Assembly (NCBI RefSeq): GCF_963676685.1
Contig: NC_092345.1
Location: 80,479,592 to 80,543,591, forward strand
Reading direction: 5' to 3'
Origin: Mytilus edulis
Lineage: Eukaryota > Mollusca > Bivalvia > Mytilida > Mytilidae
DNA length: 64,000 nucleotides
This document shows positions 49,071-58,199 of the stretch, in pieces (position 1 is the stretch's first letter; each line of letters opens with the position of its first letter). The notes beneath the pieces were generated by a model. It did not search any database and had not been told where the DNA came from. It worked only from the letters and a program-made list of their open reading frames with translations. Both the position numbers and the translations under genes were made by a program.

Positions 49071-49554
49071 TAATATTATTTGATAATCAATGTTTAAAAG
49101 TTACCAATTTGTGCTAATATTAAAATTTCTAGTGTTATTTGGTCATTACAAGTGTTATTTGGTCATGTGTTATCCGATCATTACAAGTGTTATTTGGTCA
49201 TTACAAGTGTTATTCAGATACTAACAGTGTTATTAGGTCATTCCTGTTACCCTTACTAAAATACATATCAAAAGTAGGCTAAACTAGTCAAAATGCAAAA
49301 CTGAAGCACAACTAAAATTAAGTTCAAATAAAAATATAAGGACATGTGCAAAATTGAAAGCATAATTAAAATTTAGAGCAAAAACTAAAGTATGAAAAAG
49401 CTTATTAGAATAGAACAAGTCGTTGGAATATTGTATACCTAAAGAAAAAGAAAGAAGAGCATTACATAGACCTGTCACTAACTTACAGAATAATTGTTCA
49501 ACCAGCCATCAGATGTGAACTTAGACTATCATAAAAAGAACTAAAATTTGGCGT

Positions 49555-49770
49555 ATGACATGTATGGAGGGGGGGGGGGGGGGGGGGGGTAGGACCTTCA
49601 TCGGGACTCCGGGATCAGGTGTTGTTAAGCTCGGGATTTCAGTCTTGATCCTTTTGGGATCCAGGAATTCTTTTTTCGAATGTCGGGATTTTGATTTCTT
49701 TAAATTTGTGACTGGGATTTCAGGACCCCTCATGTATGAGCCAATGTACAAATTAACATAATTTAACCGA
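49555..49770. repeat. G21 tract followed by CGGGATTT-type degenerate repeats
   Basis: G run at 49569-49589, then GGGACTCCGGGATC, CTCGGGATTTC, TTTTGGGATCC, TGTCGGGATTTTG and CTGGGATTTCAGG in succession. The open frames here on both strands are simple-sequence artefacts. Confidence 0.5.
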
Positions 49771-49813
49771 GAATTACAAAAAAAAATGTACTTAGGAACA
49801 TAATTCCCCACAA

Positions 49814-49965
49814 CAGGGACGGATCCAGCCATTTTAAAAAGGGGGGGTTCCCAACCCAGAGTAAAGGGGGGGTTCCAGCTATATATGCTCCCATTTAAAT
49901 GCATTGATCGGTCAAAAAAAAGGGGGGTTCCAACCCCCGGAACCCCCCCTCTGGATCCGCGCCTG
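49814..49965. mobile_element. 152-bp MITE with CACAA target duplication
   Basis: Ends CAGGGACGGATCCAG and (complement) CAGGCGCGGATCCAG match at 13 of 15 bases. CACAA flanks at 49809-49813 and 49966-49970. The interior is G-rich then C-rich (GGGGGGGTTCC / GGAACCCCCCC) and can form a long hairpin. Confidence 0.65.
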
Positions 49966-50429
49966 CACAACATATCATTGCTGATAAATTATTTAGAGAA
50001 AATAAGTTTTGATTTATCATTTCTTTTAAACATACATGCAGAAGCACAATTGTCACTTATTTTTCATGTTTAGGCCTTTTAAAGCTGTCTAAATGGTTTA
50101 AGTTTTTATACAATCGCAAAACTTTATGAAAATCAGACAAATGCTAAGAACCACAACACACAGCCATACATTTGTAGTTTGAATTTGGGTTGGGAGTTAT
50201 ATATTACCCTTTTTTAACTGGGAAAATTGAAAAGCTTGAGTTGGGGCATTCGTGTCCTTGGATACATTCTTCTTTTTATTTTTATATATTTTTCTCTTAA
50301 TTGTCATTGATTATCATTTAAAATTACTTTACAGGTGGGACAAGTTCTGAGTCTCTCTGAGTTCAATTTGTTTTACCGGGAATCATTTTGTACAGTGGTG
50401 AATATCTTATGAAGTTGAAGTGAAGGAGA

Positions 50430-53400
50430 ATGGCTGATGAGAATATCACAAACAGTCTTCTAAAGAGGTTACATGATTACAGTAGGTAGTATAATACAGA
50501 CAAATTTTGATAACAATCACTGATTAAATGATCATGATGATTGATTTAAAAACTTAACTTATCTATAAAAAATATGCTACACCAATCTACAAAACCTGAA
50601 AAATTACTAAATCCTGTCTTACCTCCTTGACAAATATACAACATATGTGTTGTCCCAACAGACACCCCCCACCCCCCACCCCCCCCCCCCCCCCCCCCAC
50701 CCCCAAATAATATTGCTTGTGTGTGTAAATCACATTATATAACAATGTATAAACTAATTGATTACAGATTAAGGTCAAAACTATTGAAAATTCACTTAGA
50801 AAACCAACATATGAATATGTTCTACCACAAGACTACATTCATAATTGTGTTTACTGTACACATGTTCATTTAAAATTTCAACCATTTCTTGGCATGCTCT
50901 ATTTATAGTGCTAAGTTAACTTGTATATTTAATTGCCAGATGAAAGCTTTCTGGATGAAAGTTTCAATAAGAAACAAAAGAGAAAGAAAAAACAAAGAAC
51001 AGATGAGGATGATTTAAATAAAGATTCATCAAACAGTAAAGGTAACAGACGACAAAAGAAAAAGGAAAGGAAGAAACAAAAGAAGGAACTTTTATTGAAT
51101 CCAAGAGTGAATGAAAATATTAAGAATGAAGACATATGTAAATTAACAGGACAAAAAAGAACTCTTTTTGAAATGAAAAATGAACTTGGGTTAAACGAAT
51201 TAGAAGAGAAGTTAGAATCTGAAAAACAATCAATCTCACAGAAAAATAAAAATGGCAAACCTACATCAGGTCCTGAGGTTGTTGTGTATGAAAATCCTAG
51301 CAAACGAAAAAGAAAGGTAAATTATAATATATGTATGATATATATCATGTCTTTAGAATTTAAATCAAATATTTATTTAATGGGACATTGGAATTGTTTG
51401 ATATTTTATCAAACTGTTTGGTAAATTCTAACAGTTATATAGAGTTAATTATTGTCTCAAACTACAGACAGCTGTCTTTGAAAAAAAACTTGTTATATTA
51501 AAGTATATAGGTAAAAAAAAAATCAAAGACAACTGCCTGTGCTCAAAGTACATAGGAATTATTCATTTGATAATTTTTAAAAGTTCTTTTTCATTGCAAA
51601 AAATCAACTTTGTTTTTCCTCTGAAAAATAAAGGAAACAAGAATATGTGTCCATAGGACACCATGTCCTGCTTGCACTATCATTTTTTAATGTCCAGTGA
51701 ACCCTGATATCAGGTTAAACACCCTAATTTTGGCATTTGTATTTTTAAAAGTTCACATCATAAGAAAATATGTGAACTGGATTAAAGAGATAAATGCATT
51801 CAATTTTCGGTTGATCACCAGCCAAAGTTGTATGCAAAATCTGTTACATAGTCCATTTACTGTAACTTGACCTTAAAAGGAGTGAATTCACTGCTTAAGC
51901 TAAGTCTGTCCTTCGCCTACTTTCCAAGTTATCTTTATTGTTTATAACCATATTTGACTACATTTATTTCAAAGTAAACATACATAGTGATGATACATTG
52001 TTTTATTCAAAAGAGGATCAATTGAATGAATACATTGTAATATGTATTTCAAATACTTATTCATGAGCTTATCCTAAATTGTATTGAAATGTTTGATTCT
52101 AGAATAAAGGATTAGGAAAACATACAGGAATGAAGGATGGTAACTCAGATGAAGAATTTGACATGAAAAGAGCAAGATTTGAAGTTAGAAAGTTTGGTAT
52201 AAAGGGTTTTGAAGGAAATAAAAAAGATGAAGCAATGGTGGCTCTCCTTGTACAACTTGGCGCCAAGGTATAGTAGGGTTATTGTTTTGAGGTTAAAGAC
52301 AGACAAAGTCTGAGCTAAAAAATTCACTTCAAAACTGGAGATTTAGGAACAATTATTTGTTACCTCTCCTGAAACTGTATTGCATCCCTTTAATGGTACT
52401 CATAATATCCATCATGTTGTTGAGTTATACTCTACACTTGAATATACATGTCATTGTCAGAACACCTTCGTGTTTTCCTTAAATCTACAGAAACGTATTA
52501 GACAAATGTTTTTAAATGCACATTGAAAAGCGACTCTTGTATAAATTTGAGAAAAATAACGATTAAAGAATTTTTTTAATAATGGTCACCAAAGGAGTAG
52601 GCCGATTATGGCCTATAACTTCAGGTTCATCTGATGAAAGATTATGAACACTTTTAAACATTTTAGTGTCTTCTTAAGTCGATTCAATTAGTTTATGTGA
52701 AAGATTTGAACTGGCTTAGTCATTAAAGACCACCAATTTCAAGCTGAAATATAAAAAATCTATCAAATATGCCATAATATGTCTCTTTTCAGGTGTTTTT
52801 TGTCAAAAATGAAAGTGGCCACATCCATGTTCACTCTCAACCTCAATATATGTTATGTATTATCATCAAGTACAACTTGCATTTAGATATTAAGAATGAA
52901 CACAAATGTGGCCACTTCTATTTAAGACTGAAACCGTCTAAAATTTAACTCAAATGCTAAAGTTATGAAGATTTCAGTAATTTAGCATGATGTAATGATA
53001 TTAGTACCTGATATATATGCATTGTATTGTCAAAACTGTCCATATTTATGTAACAGGAGTATTCTACTTTCCAATAAATAGCTAAAAGTTTACATTTTAA
53101 CAATTTTGTAAAACTGTTATATTTTTGGCTAAAAGGGGATCTAACTGGACCTACTAGTTAATCATTGTCAGTAAGCCTCAACAAAATAAGTGCAGATTAT
53201 GGGTTAGTAGCCAATACAAAAAGTGTATAAAATCAAAACTAATGAACCACGTTTCATCTTTTTAAAATATTTTAACTCACTCAACTGGAACCAGAATGTT
53301 CAACAAACTTATATTTGCGAGAAACGTTGCCTGGATACAAATTTCTATGATTAAAACTGACAAGACTTTAATTTCTTGTGTTTCAGCCACCAAAGAACAA

Positions 53401-55392
53401 ATTTTACAATTATAAAGAGTTCATTACTATGAAAAAAACTGAGAAGGCAAACGAGAAAATACAGAGAGAAATAGTAAGTAAAAAACTCAACACCTCTTAA
53501 TTTAGTGTCTTTGAAATTGATAATAAAGTTTATAATAGTTATATATAAATTTAGATTTTATCTTTAAAGTATATTGTTCAAAAATAAAAATAAGCAAGGA
53601 AACCCATTCTGAATTTTTAAAAAATGTTGTCTTCATTTTTTTTTTAAATCTTTCTTTTGATGCTTCTGAATACAATATTTCTCAAACTTGTTAATTTTTA
53701 AGAAAACTGCTATGCATTGAATAGTTGCCATTATTAGTTAGTGTTATAAATATGAACCTCGTTTCCTTACAGGATAGAAGCTTAGGGTATAAAGTTGCAC
53801 CAAACAGAGGCAAAAGAAGGTATGTTTACAGTGTATCTTAAGGAAAGGTTACATCGATTCATGTTGAAGTAACACAACTGTATTCAACATGTTAGACATA
53901 AGCACGTTGAATGATTATAAACATTATTCTTGAAAACCATTTTAGAGATCTACCTCAAAACAAAAATATTGAGCAAGACAAGATCTTCAAATAGATCACA
54001 GACGAAATTCTGAAAGGACCCAATCATAGAAGTTATTGCCCTGATATGACAAAACTTCTTTTTTTTGGGGTGCATTTTGGGTAAAATTTATAAGAGAGAG
54101 ATGCTGTAATCAGTTAAATTTTTCAGTAAACCAATCAACAAATAGGTAAAAAATTTCAGTCCACTTCTAGGAAATGCTCACCCTAAATAACAATTCTTAC
54201 ACATTTCTATGCTTTGGACAAAACTATATAAGATAAAGTGAAAGTAAAAATAAAATATGATCAGCATACAAAGTCAACATAAAAGAAAGTTTAGTCTTGA
54301 ATTGTATCCTTATCTACAATGTTGGAGAGGGGTACATGTATATTTTATACATATAAGTACATCTAAACAACTGACAACTCTACGACACATTTTATACATC
54401 AGACCACCAGTGATGGTGATACAAGGCTGAAACACACATTCTGTATATATAATATGTCTAAATATCAGCCCATAAATGTTAGATCTGTAAATTTGTGTAA
54501 GCAAATGTTTTGTTCTTCCCTGGCCACGATTTGAACTCATGCTACTGAGATATTGTGGCACCAAATCATCTTGCACTATGCCTGACGTGCTAGAACACTC
54601 GACCACCTAGGCTCTACAGAAATAAAGCTTTCGCTGGCTGGGTGTTGCCTTTCCTCATCAGTTTTTATCAGCATCCTAACAGAGTACATGATAATATCTA
54701 AGGCATGAAGATGAAATTTTTACAGATCAGCTGAATTATCTATTGGAGAGGATCTTACAAATTAATGTAGGATGGAGCCACAGAAATAATTATTTTATAA
54801 GTATGTCTGCACCAGTGACAACTCTACAACAGATTTTATCTAGTGATGGTGATACAAGCGAAAAACACATTCTGTATATATAATACGTCTAAATATCAGC
54901 CCAACAAGTTAGATCTATCAATTTGCGGAAGCAAGTTTTTTTGTTCTTCACTGGCCAGGATTCAAACTCATGCTTCTGAGATATCATGGCACCAAATTGC
55001 ATTGCACTATGCTCGATGCACTTGACCTCTCTAACTAAACGCTAGACCACTCCCCCAAATTTTACAATTTTTTGATAAAAGTGAAATTCAAGGTCATATT
55101 TAGCCTAAAGTGAGCATTGTCCTCTACGAAGTGTTATTTTCATGACAAGTGAATTATTTAATGAAACTGTCTCAAAAGGAGAATACAATATCTTATTTGA
55201 TACACTGTTGGAATCTACATGTCACCATTCATTTTGATAAAATGTACTTAACCATTTTTTTTTAATTTTAGACAAAAAGACCGGAATGATGTGGGTGGCT
55301 ATGTGGATGGACAGGTTGGAAAGTTTAAAGATGGAGTACAGTTTGTTAAAAAAGCTGATCTTAAGGGATTCGCTAGCAAAAGAAAAAAATAA
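50430..55392 (+). CDS. FSAF1: C1orf131/FSAF1-like DUF4602 protein (SSU processome factor), six exons, 282 residues
   Basis: Coding exons: 50430-50481, 50940-51316, 52103-52267, 53387-53473, 53773-53819 and 55272-55392, summing to 849 nt (282 codons plus TAA). All borders are GT-AG and in phase. The ATG at 50430 opens with MADENITNSLLKRL and joins exon 2 in phase 1; the competing GT four bases later gives the wrong phase. Residues 28-67 are very basic (KKQKRKKKQR, then KKKERKKQKK), typical of nuclear or nucleolar localisation. Exons 3-6 encode the recognisable DUF4602 core: RKFGIKGFEG, LLVQLGAKPPK spanning exons 3 and 4, YNYKEF, then a C-terminal VGKFKDGVQFVKKADLKG and a KRKK end. The human relative is about 290 residues, so this looks full length. 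Known of the family: assembly factor of the 40S small-subunit processome in the nucleolus. Introns hold simple repeats, hairpin elements and two SINEs. A TTTACAG just before 50338 could be the acceptor of an untranslated leader exon. Confidence 0.85.
50663..50704. repeat. C20 tract with flanking CCCCCCA units in intron 1 of FSAF1-like gene
   Basis: CACCCCCCACCCCCCA followed by 20 C (50679-50698) and ACCCCC. On the minus strand this is G-rich sequence able to form quadruplexes. Confidence 0.85.
51466..51541. repeat. Hairpin repeat in intron 2 of FSAF1-like gene
   Basis: ACAGACAGCTGTCTTTGA pairs with TCAAAGACAACTGCCTGTG, with A-rich sequence in the loop. A small foldback element; no target duplication was settled. 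Confidence 0.45.
51638..51740 (-). repeat. Family 5 fragment in intron 2 of FSAF1-like gene
   Basis: CAAGAATATGTGTCCATAGG, CTTGCACTATCATTTTTTAA and GTCCAGTGAACCC are the complement of the 3' end of 47817-48272. Confidence 0.5.
52808..52922. repeat. Hairpin repeat in intron 3 of FSAF1-like gene
   Basis: GAAAGTGGCCACATCCATGT on the left pairs with the complement of ACAAATGTGGCCACTTCTA on the right, with TTCACTCT/AAGAATGAA extending the stem. The loop is about 50 bases. Confidence 0.5.
54318..54700 (-). mobile_element. tRNA-derived SINE, copy 1, in intron 5 of FSAF1-like gene
   Basis: On the minus strand the head reads GTGGTCGAGTGTTCTAGCAC..CAGGCATAGTGC and later ATGAGTTCAAATCGTGGCC, resembling RNA polymerase III A and B boxes (B box degenerate: GTTCAAATC). 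The tRNA-unrelated body continues to about 54318 and matches copy 2. It is preceded by a leader GATGAGGAAAGGCAACACCC. Confidence 0.6.
54785..55055 (-). mobile_element. tRNA-derived SINE, copy 2, in intron 5 of FSAF1-like gene
   Basis: On the minus strand: GGGGAGTGGTCTAGCGTTTA, then GAGTTTGAATCCTGGCCAG (a good B box), then the body with AACTTGTTGGGCTGATATTT and a GTATCACCATCACTAG end. Same family and orientation as copy 1, about 85 bp apart. Confidence 0.65.
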
Positions 55393-55468
55393 AAGTATAA
55401 AAAAAAATATTTTATTCAGTTATCTGCTCAACAACCACAGACAAGTTACAGGACAACAAGTATAAAAA

Positions 55469-55474
55469 AATAAA
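55469..55474 (+). terminator. Polyadenylation signal AATAAA of FSAF1-like gene
   Basis: AATAAA lies 77 bases after the FSAF1 stop codon and is the first canonical hexamer downstream. A short 3' untranslated region is therefore likely. The cleavage position is not visible. Confidence 0.45.
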
Positions 55475-55834
55475 TGGTTTTCAATGTTTTATAACATTTA
55501 TAATCTTCATTACCACACTGGGTATTCAGATCGGAATTTATGGATAGATCCAGATCATCAGGAGCAATAATATGAAAATTATAAATGGGTATAATCCTTC
55601 GTGGGAATTTGATAGAAAGTTTGCCTGCCTACCATTGGAACAACGCAGTCAGTCATGGTACATTGACTTTGAAATGTTGGCAAAATTAACATACTTCTTT
55701 TTTTCCAGCATTTAAGTCATATAGGATAGAAAAAATGTATAACAAGATCTGTTACAAACCATGGTTAATTGGTCGGTAAACAGCTGAAAGAAAATGAGAA
55801 TTTATGTATAAAAAGTCACAGAAGTACTGCACTC

Positions 55835-55905
55835 TGAGGAAAATTCAAAATGGAAAGTCCCCACACCAATGGAAAAATCAAAAGCACAAACACATCAAAC
55901 ATAGG
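55835..55905 (-). repeat. Interspersed repeat family 3, fragment
   Basis: GAGGAAAATTCAAAATGGAA then AAAAATCAAAAGCACAAACA match 35745-35800. It sits immediately before the PLE fragment that starts at about 55950. Confidence 0.45.
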
Positions 55906-55949
55906 GATTCACTGAAACACAGAAATCTTGATAATTTTTCTTCACAGGT

Positions 55950-56430
55950 CAATTTACAGTGCTACGTAACAACGTATTAGATTTTAGCGAGATAAATTTA
56001 TGTATTACTGAAAAATTATTACACCAGGGTTATCCATATCACAAACTAGTCAAAACATTTACTAAATTTTATCATCAGTACAAGGACATCATTCATAAAT
56101 ATAACTCAACATGGAGACATCCTATACGTTCAGGTATTTCACATCCAATCTTTTATGGTAATATTCTTTACAAAGCACAAAAATGTCAGTATTCACCTCA
56201 AAAGCTAACAAAACCTTTAAACAGACTTATCAAGAAGGGATATAGTTACGATACTGTTGTCAGGTCATTAAAGATTGCATATTTTTGGCTTTAATATTGA
56301 TTCACTTATAGGGGATTTGTATCGTACGTATTGTTGTGTGTTTGTTTTTTCTACATTGGCTAGAGGTATAGGGGAAGGAAGGGTTGAGATATAAAAAAAA
56401 AAAAGCATTTTTGCTCCTGTCCAAAGTCCT
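55950..56430 (+). pseudogene. PLE RT C-terminus plus tail, family of copy A
   Basis: 55959-56294 encodes the RT thumb region also seen in copy A (VLDFSEINLCITEKLLHQGY, then FYGNILYKAQKCQYSPQKLT), highly similar to 22020-22370. After the frame ends, 56330-56410 matches the copy A tail. The 5' border at about 55950 is abrupt, as in a 5'-truncated retro-insertion. It lies 560 bp downstream of the FSAF1 stop. Confidence 0.7.
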
Positions 56431-57330
56431 CTTGCAGTGTTGTGGTATCTGCATCTGTTGTTATTGTGAGGTAAATAAATGATGGTGTCTTGGCAAACAA
56501 TCTTGTTCTAGATTGAACTCCCTCTGATATATCATTGATGTAGTAGAGGAAAAGAGCGGGACCTAGGACTGTCTGAACCCTTAGGTACACTTGAATCTCA
56601 ACATCAATAAGGCTAGAGCTTACTCCTTCAACCACTACTGACTGTTGTCTCCCACTCACGAAACTGAGAATCCATCTGTTGGTTCTACCTTCAATCCCGT
56701 AGTGCCTTAGCTTATAGATCAGAAGTGAATGGCTTACTTTGTCAAAATAAAAGCATTGGAGAAGTCCATGATTAAGCAATCTGTTTGCTTTCCTTAGTGT
56801 TATATCATTTATATCGTTCAGTTTCGCATGATATTTTTGGCGAAACCCATGCTGCATAGGATGCAGGATGTTTTGTTTATTTGAGTGGGACATGATGTTG
56901 CTGGTAATTATGTGTTCCATGACTTTGCAGACTATACACATATTAAGAAACTTGACGGTAGTTTACTGCCTTATACTTTTTACCTTTTTTGAAGATAGGA
57001 CAGACGTTGGCCAATTTCCAGTCTATTGGAAATTCTCCAGATTCATACGAATTTTGGGAGATGATACTGGATATTGTTGCTGTCAACGTATATTTGTTCC
57101 GCCTAACAGAAGTTTCAATGGAAATAATATTCCCGAATATGTTTTCCTTTTGGAACTTATGTTATGAAGGAACTTCTATTCCGTGACACTGCTATGTCGG
57201 TGGCTAGCTCGTTTAGAATCTTAGACGTAATTTGGTCTGGACCGGCAGCTTTGTGTGGATTTAGCTGGCATAGATGAATAGATTTTGTTTAAAGATCCAC
57301 ATCTATTTTGGAATTCCAGGTTTGAAAAGC
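56430..57330 (-). pseudogene. CR1/Jockey-type LINE reverse transcriptase, dead
   Basis: The minus strand frame 56941-56360 carries non-LTR RT landmarks: MEHII, MQHGFR, CFYFDKVSHSLLIYKLRHYG, ILSFVSGRQQSVVVEG, then TVLGPALFLYYINDI. The catalytic FADD motif is destroyed: the sequence reads RLFAKTPSFIYL, consistent with a small deletion. The usual GVPQG box is also corrupted (QVYLRVQ). Upstream remnants on the minus strand continue to about 57330. Clade assignment to the CR1/Jockey group is from motif style only. The 5' half and any endonuclease domain are absent. Confidence 0.7.
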
Positions 57331-57674
57331 TTGTTCTTTCAGACTGGAATTGTTGATTAAGTATATTTGCTTTATCTAAAAGGGTCTGCATGCAGTAGAC
57401 CATCTTTTTTCAGTGGTGAGAGTTCATTTGTGCTTAATGAATGTCCACAGAATCTCTTCATACAGCCACAATATTCGATGATGTTATCTTCTGGTGGAGT
57501 TAGACTAGATTCCACATACTTCCAGTATGATTTTATCCCAATTTGCTTTGCTGTATAGAGGAATTTTTCTTGCCGCTTGTTTTTTTCTTGACGGAATGAC
57601 ACGCATTTCGAAAAAAAACGATGTTATGATCATATACCCTTATTTCCACCCTCGTAAAACTATTAGGATGATTT

Positions 57675-57985
57675 GTAATTAGCAATAAAATTGAGAATGG
57701 AAATGGGGAATGTGTCAAAAAGACAACAACCCGACCATAGAAAAAACAACAGCAGAAGGTCACTAACAGGTCTTCAATGTAGCGAGACATTTCCGCACCC
57801 GGAGGCGTCCTTCAGCTGGCCCCTAAACAAATATATACTAGTTCAGTGATAATGAATGCCATTCTAATTTCCGAATTGTACACAAGAAACTAAAATTAAA
57901 AAAATACAAGACTAACAAAGGCCCTAGGCTCCTGACTTGGGACAGGCGCAAAAATGCGGCGGGGTTAAACATGTTTATGAGATCT
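57675..57985 (-). repeat. PLE tail family 1, solo copy
   Basis: Reverse complement of the 22740-23010 tail: starts near the complement of ACACATTCCCCATTTCC and ends near GCGGCGGGGTTAAACATG. No RT is attached. Confidence 0.65.
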
Positions 57986-58059
57986 CAAGTCTGCTTTGTT
58001 TGTTCTTCGACAATCTGTGAAAGACCATTATCATCCAGTATATATCCGAATCTTTGATG

Positions 58060-58195
58060 TATTTGATAGTCAGTGATTTTCTGTGGGCACTCCGACTTTC
58101 TCCACCAATAAAAACTAACTACTACGAAATGGTATACTAGTGTTGAAAGTTGCATTAAACATCAAATAATCAATCAATAAATATTAATTGAGTGT
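58060..58195 (+). repeat. Possible SINE tail
   Basis: Ends with GTTGAAAGTTGCATTAAACA followed by ATCAAATAATCAATCAATAA, the short tandem tail common in molluscan SINEs. The head is not recognised. Confidence 0.3.
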
Positions 58196-58199
58196 TGGT

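Larger units (their letters stand above)
46995..49251. mobile_element. 2.26-kb structure with inverted ends made of 20-bp repeats
   Basis: Left end GGTACCTCGAATGACC and right end (complement) GGTAACAGGAATGACC. Both sides are followed inward by arrays of AATAACACTTGTAATGACC-type units, about three on the left (47003-47075) and six on the right (49130-49243), then by GAAATTTTAATATTAGCAC on both sides. The interior carries a hairpin (47670-47749), a family 5 repeat and a nested MITE (48305-49070). No target duplication was found. Confidence 0.55.

Noticed and set aside
49521..49973. 150-codon minus frame with a Pro run, and a + frame with a Gly run
   Set aside because: Simple-sequence tract and MITE translated by chance.
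50929..51303. 124-codon minus frame rich in Phe and Ser
   Set aside because: Antisense shadow of the lysine-rich FSAF1 exon 2, which has splice sites and family similarity on the + strand.
52629..52660. CTGATGA followed by AAGATTATGAAC as a possible hammerhead
   Set aside because: No stem II can form and no GAAA or cleavage triplet stands at the required spacing.
54318..55055. Functional tRNA genes
   Set aside because: Only A/B-box-like blocks with a SINE body are present. No cloverleaf acceptor stem can be drawn.
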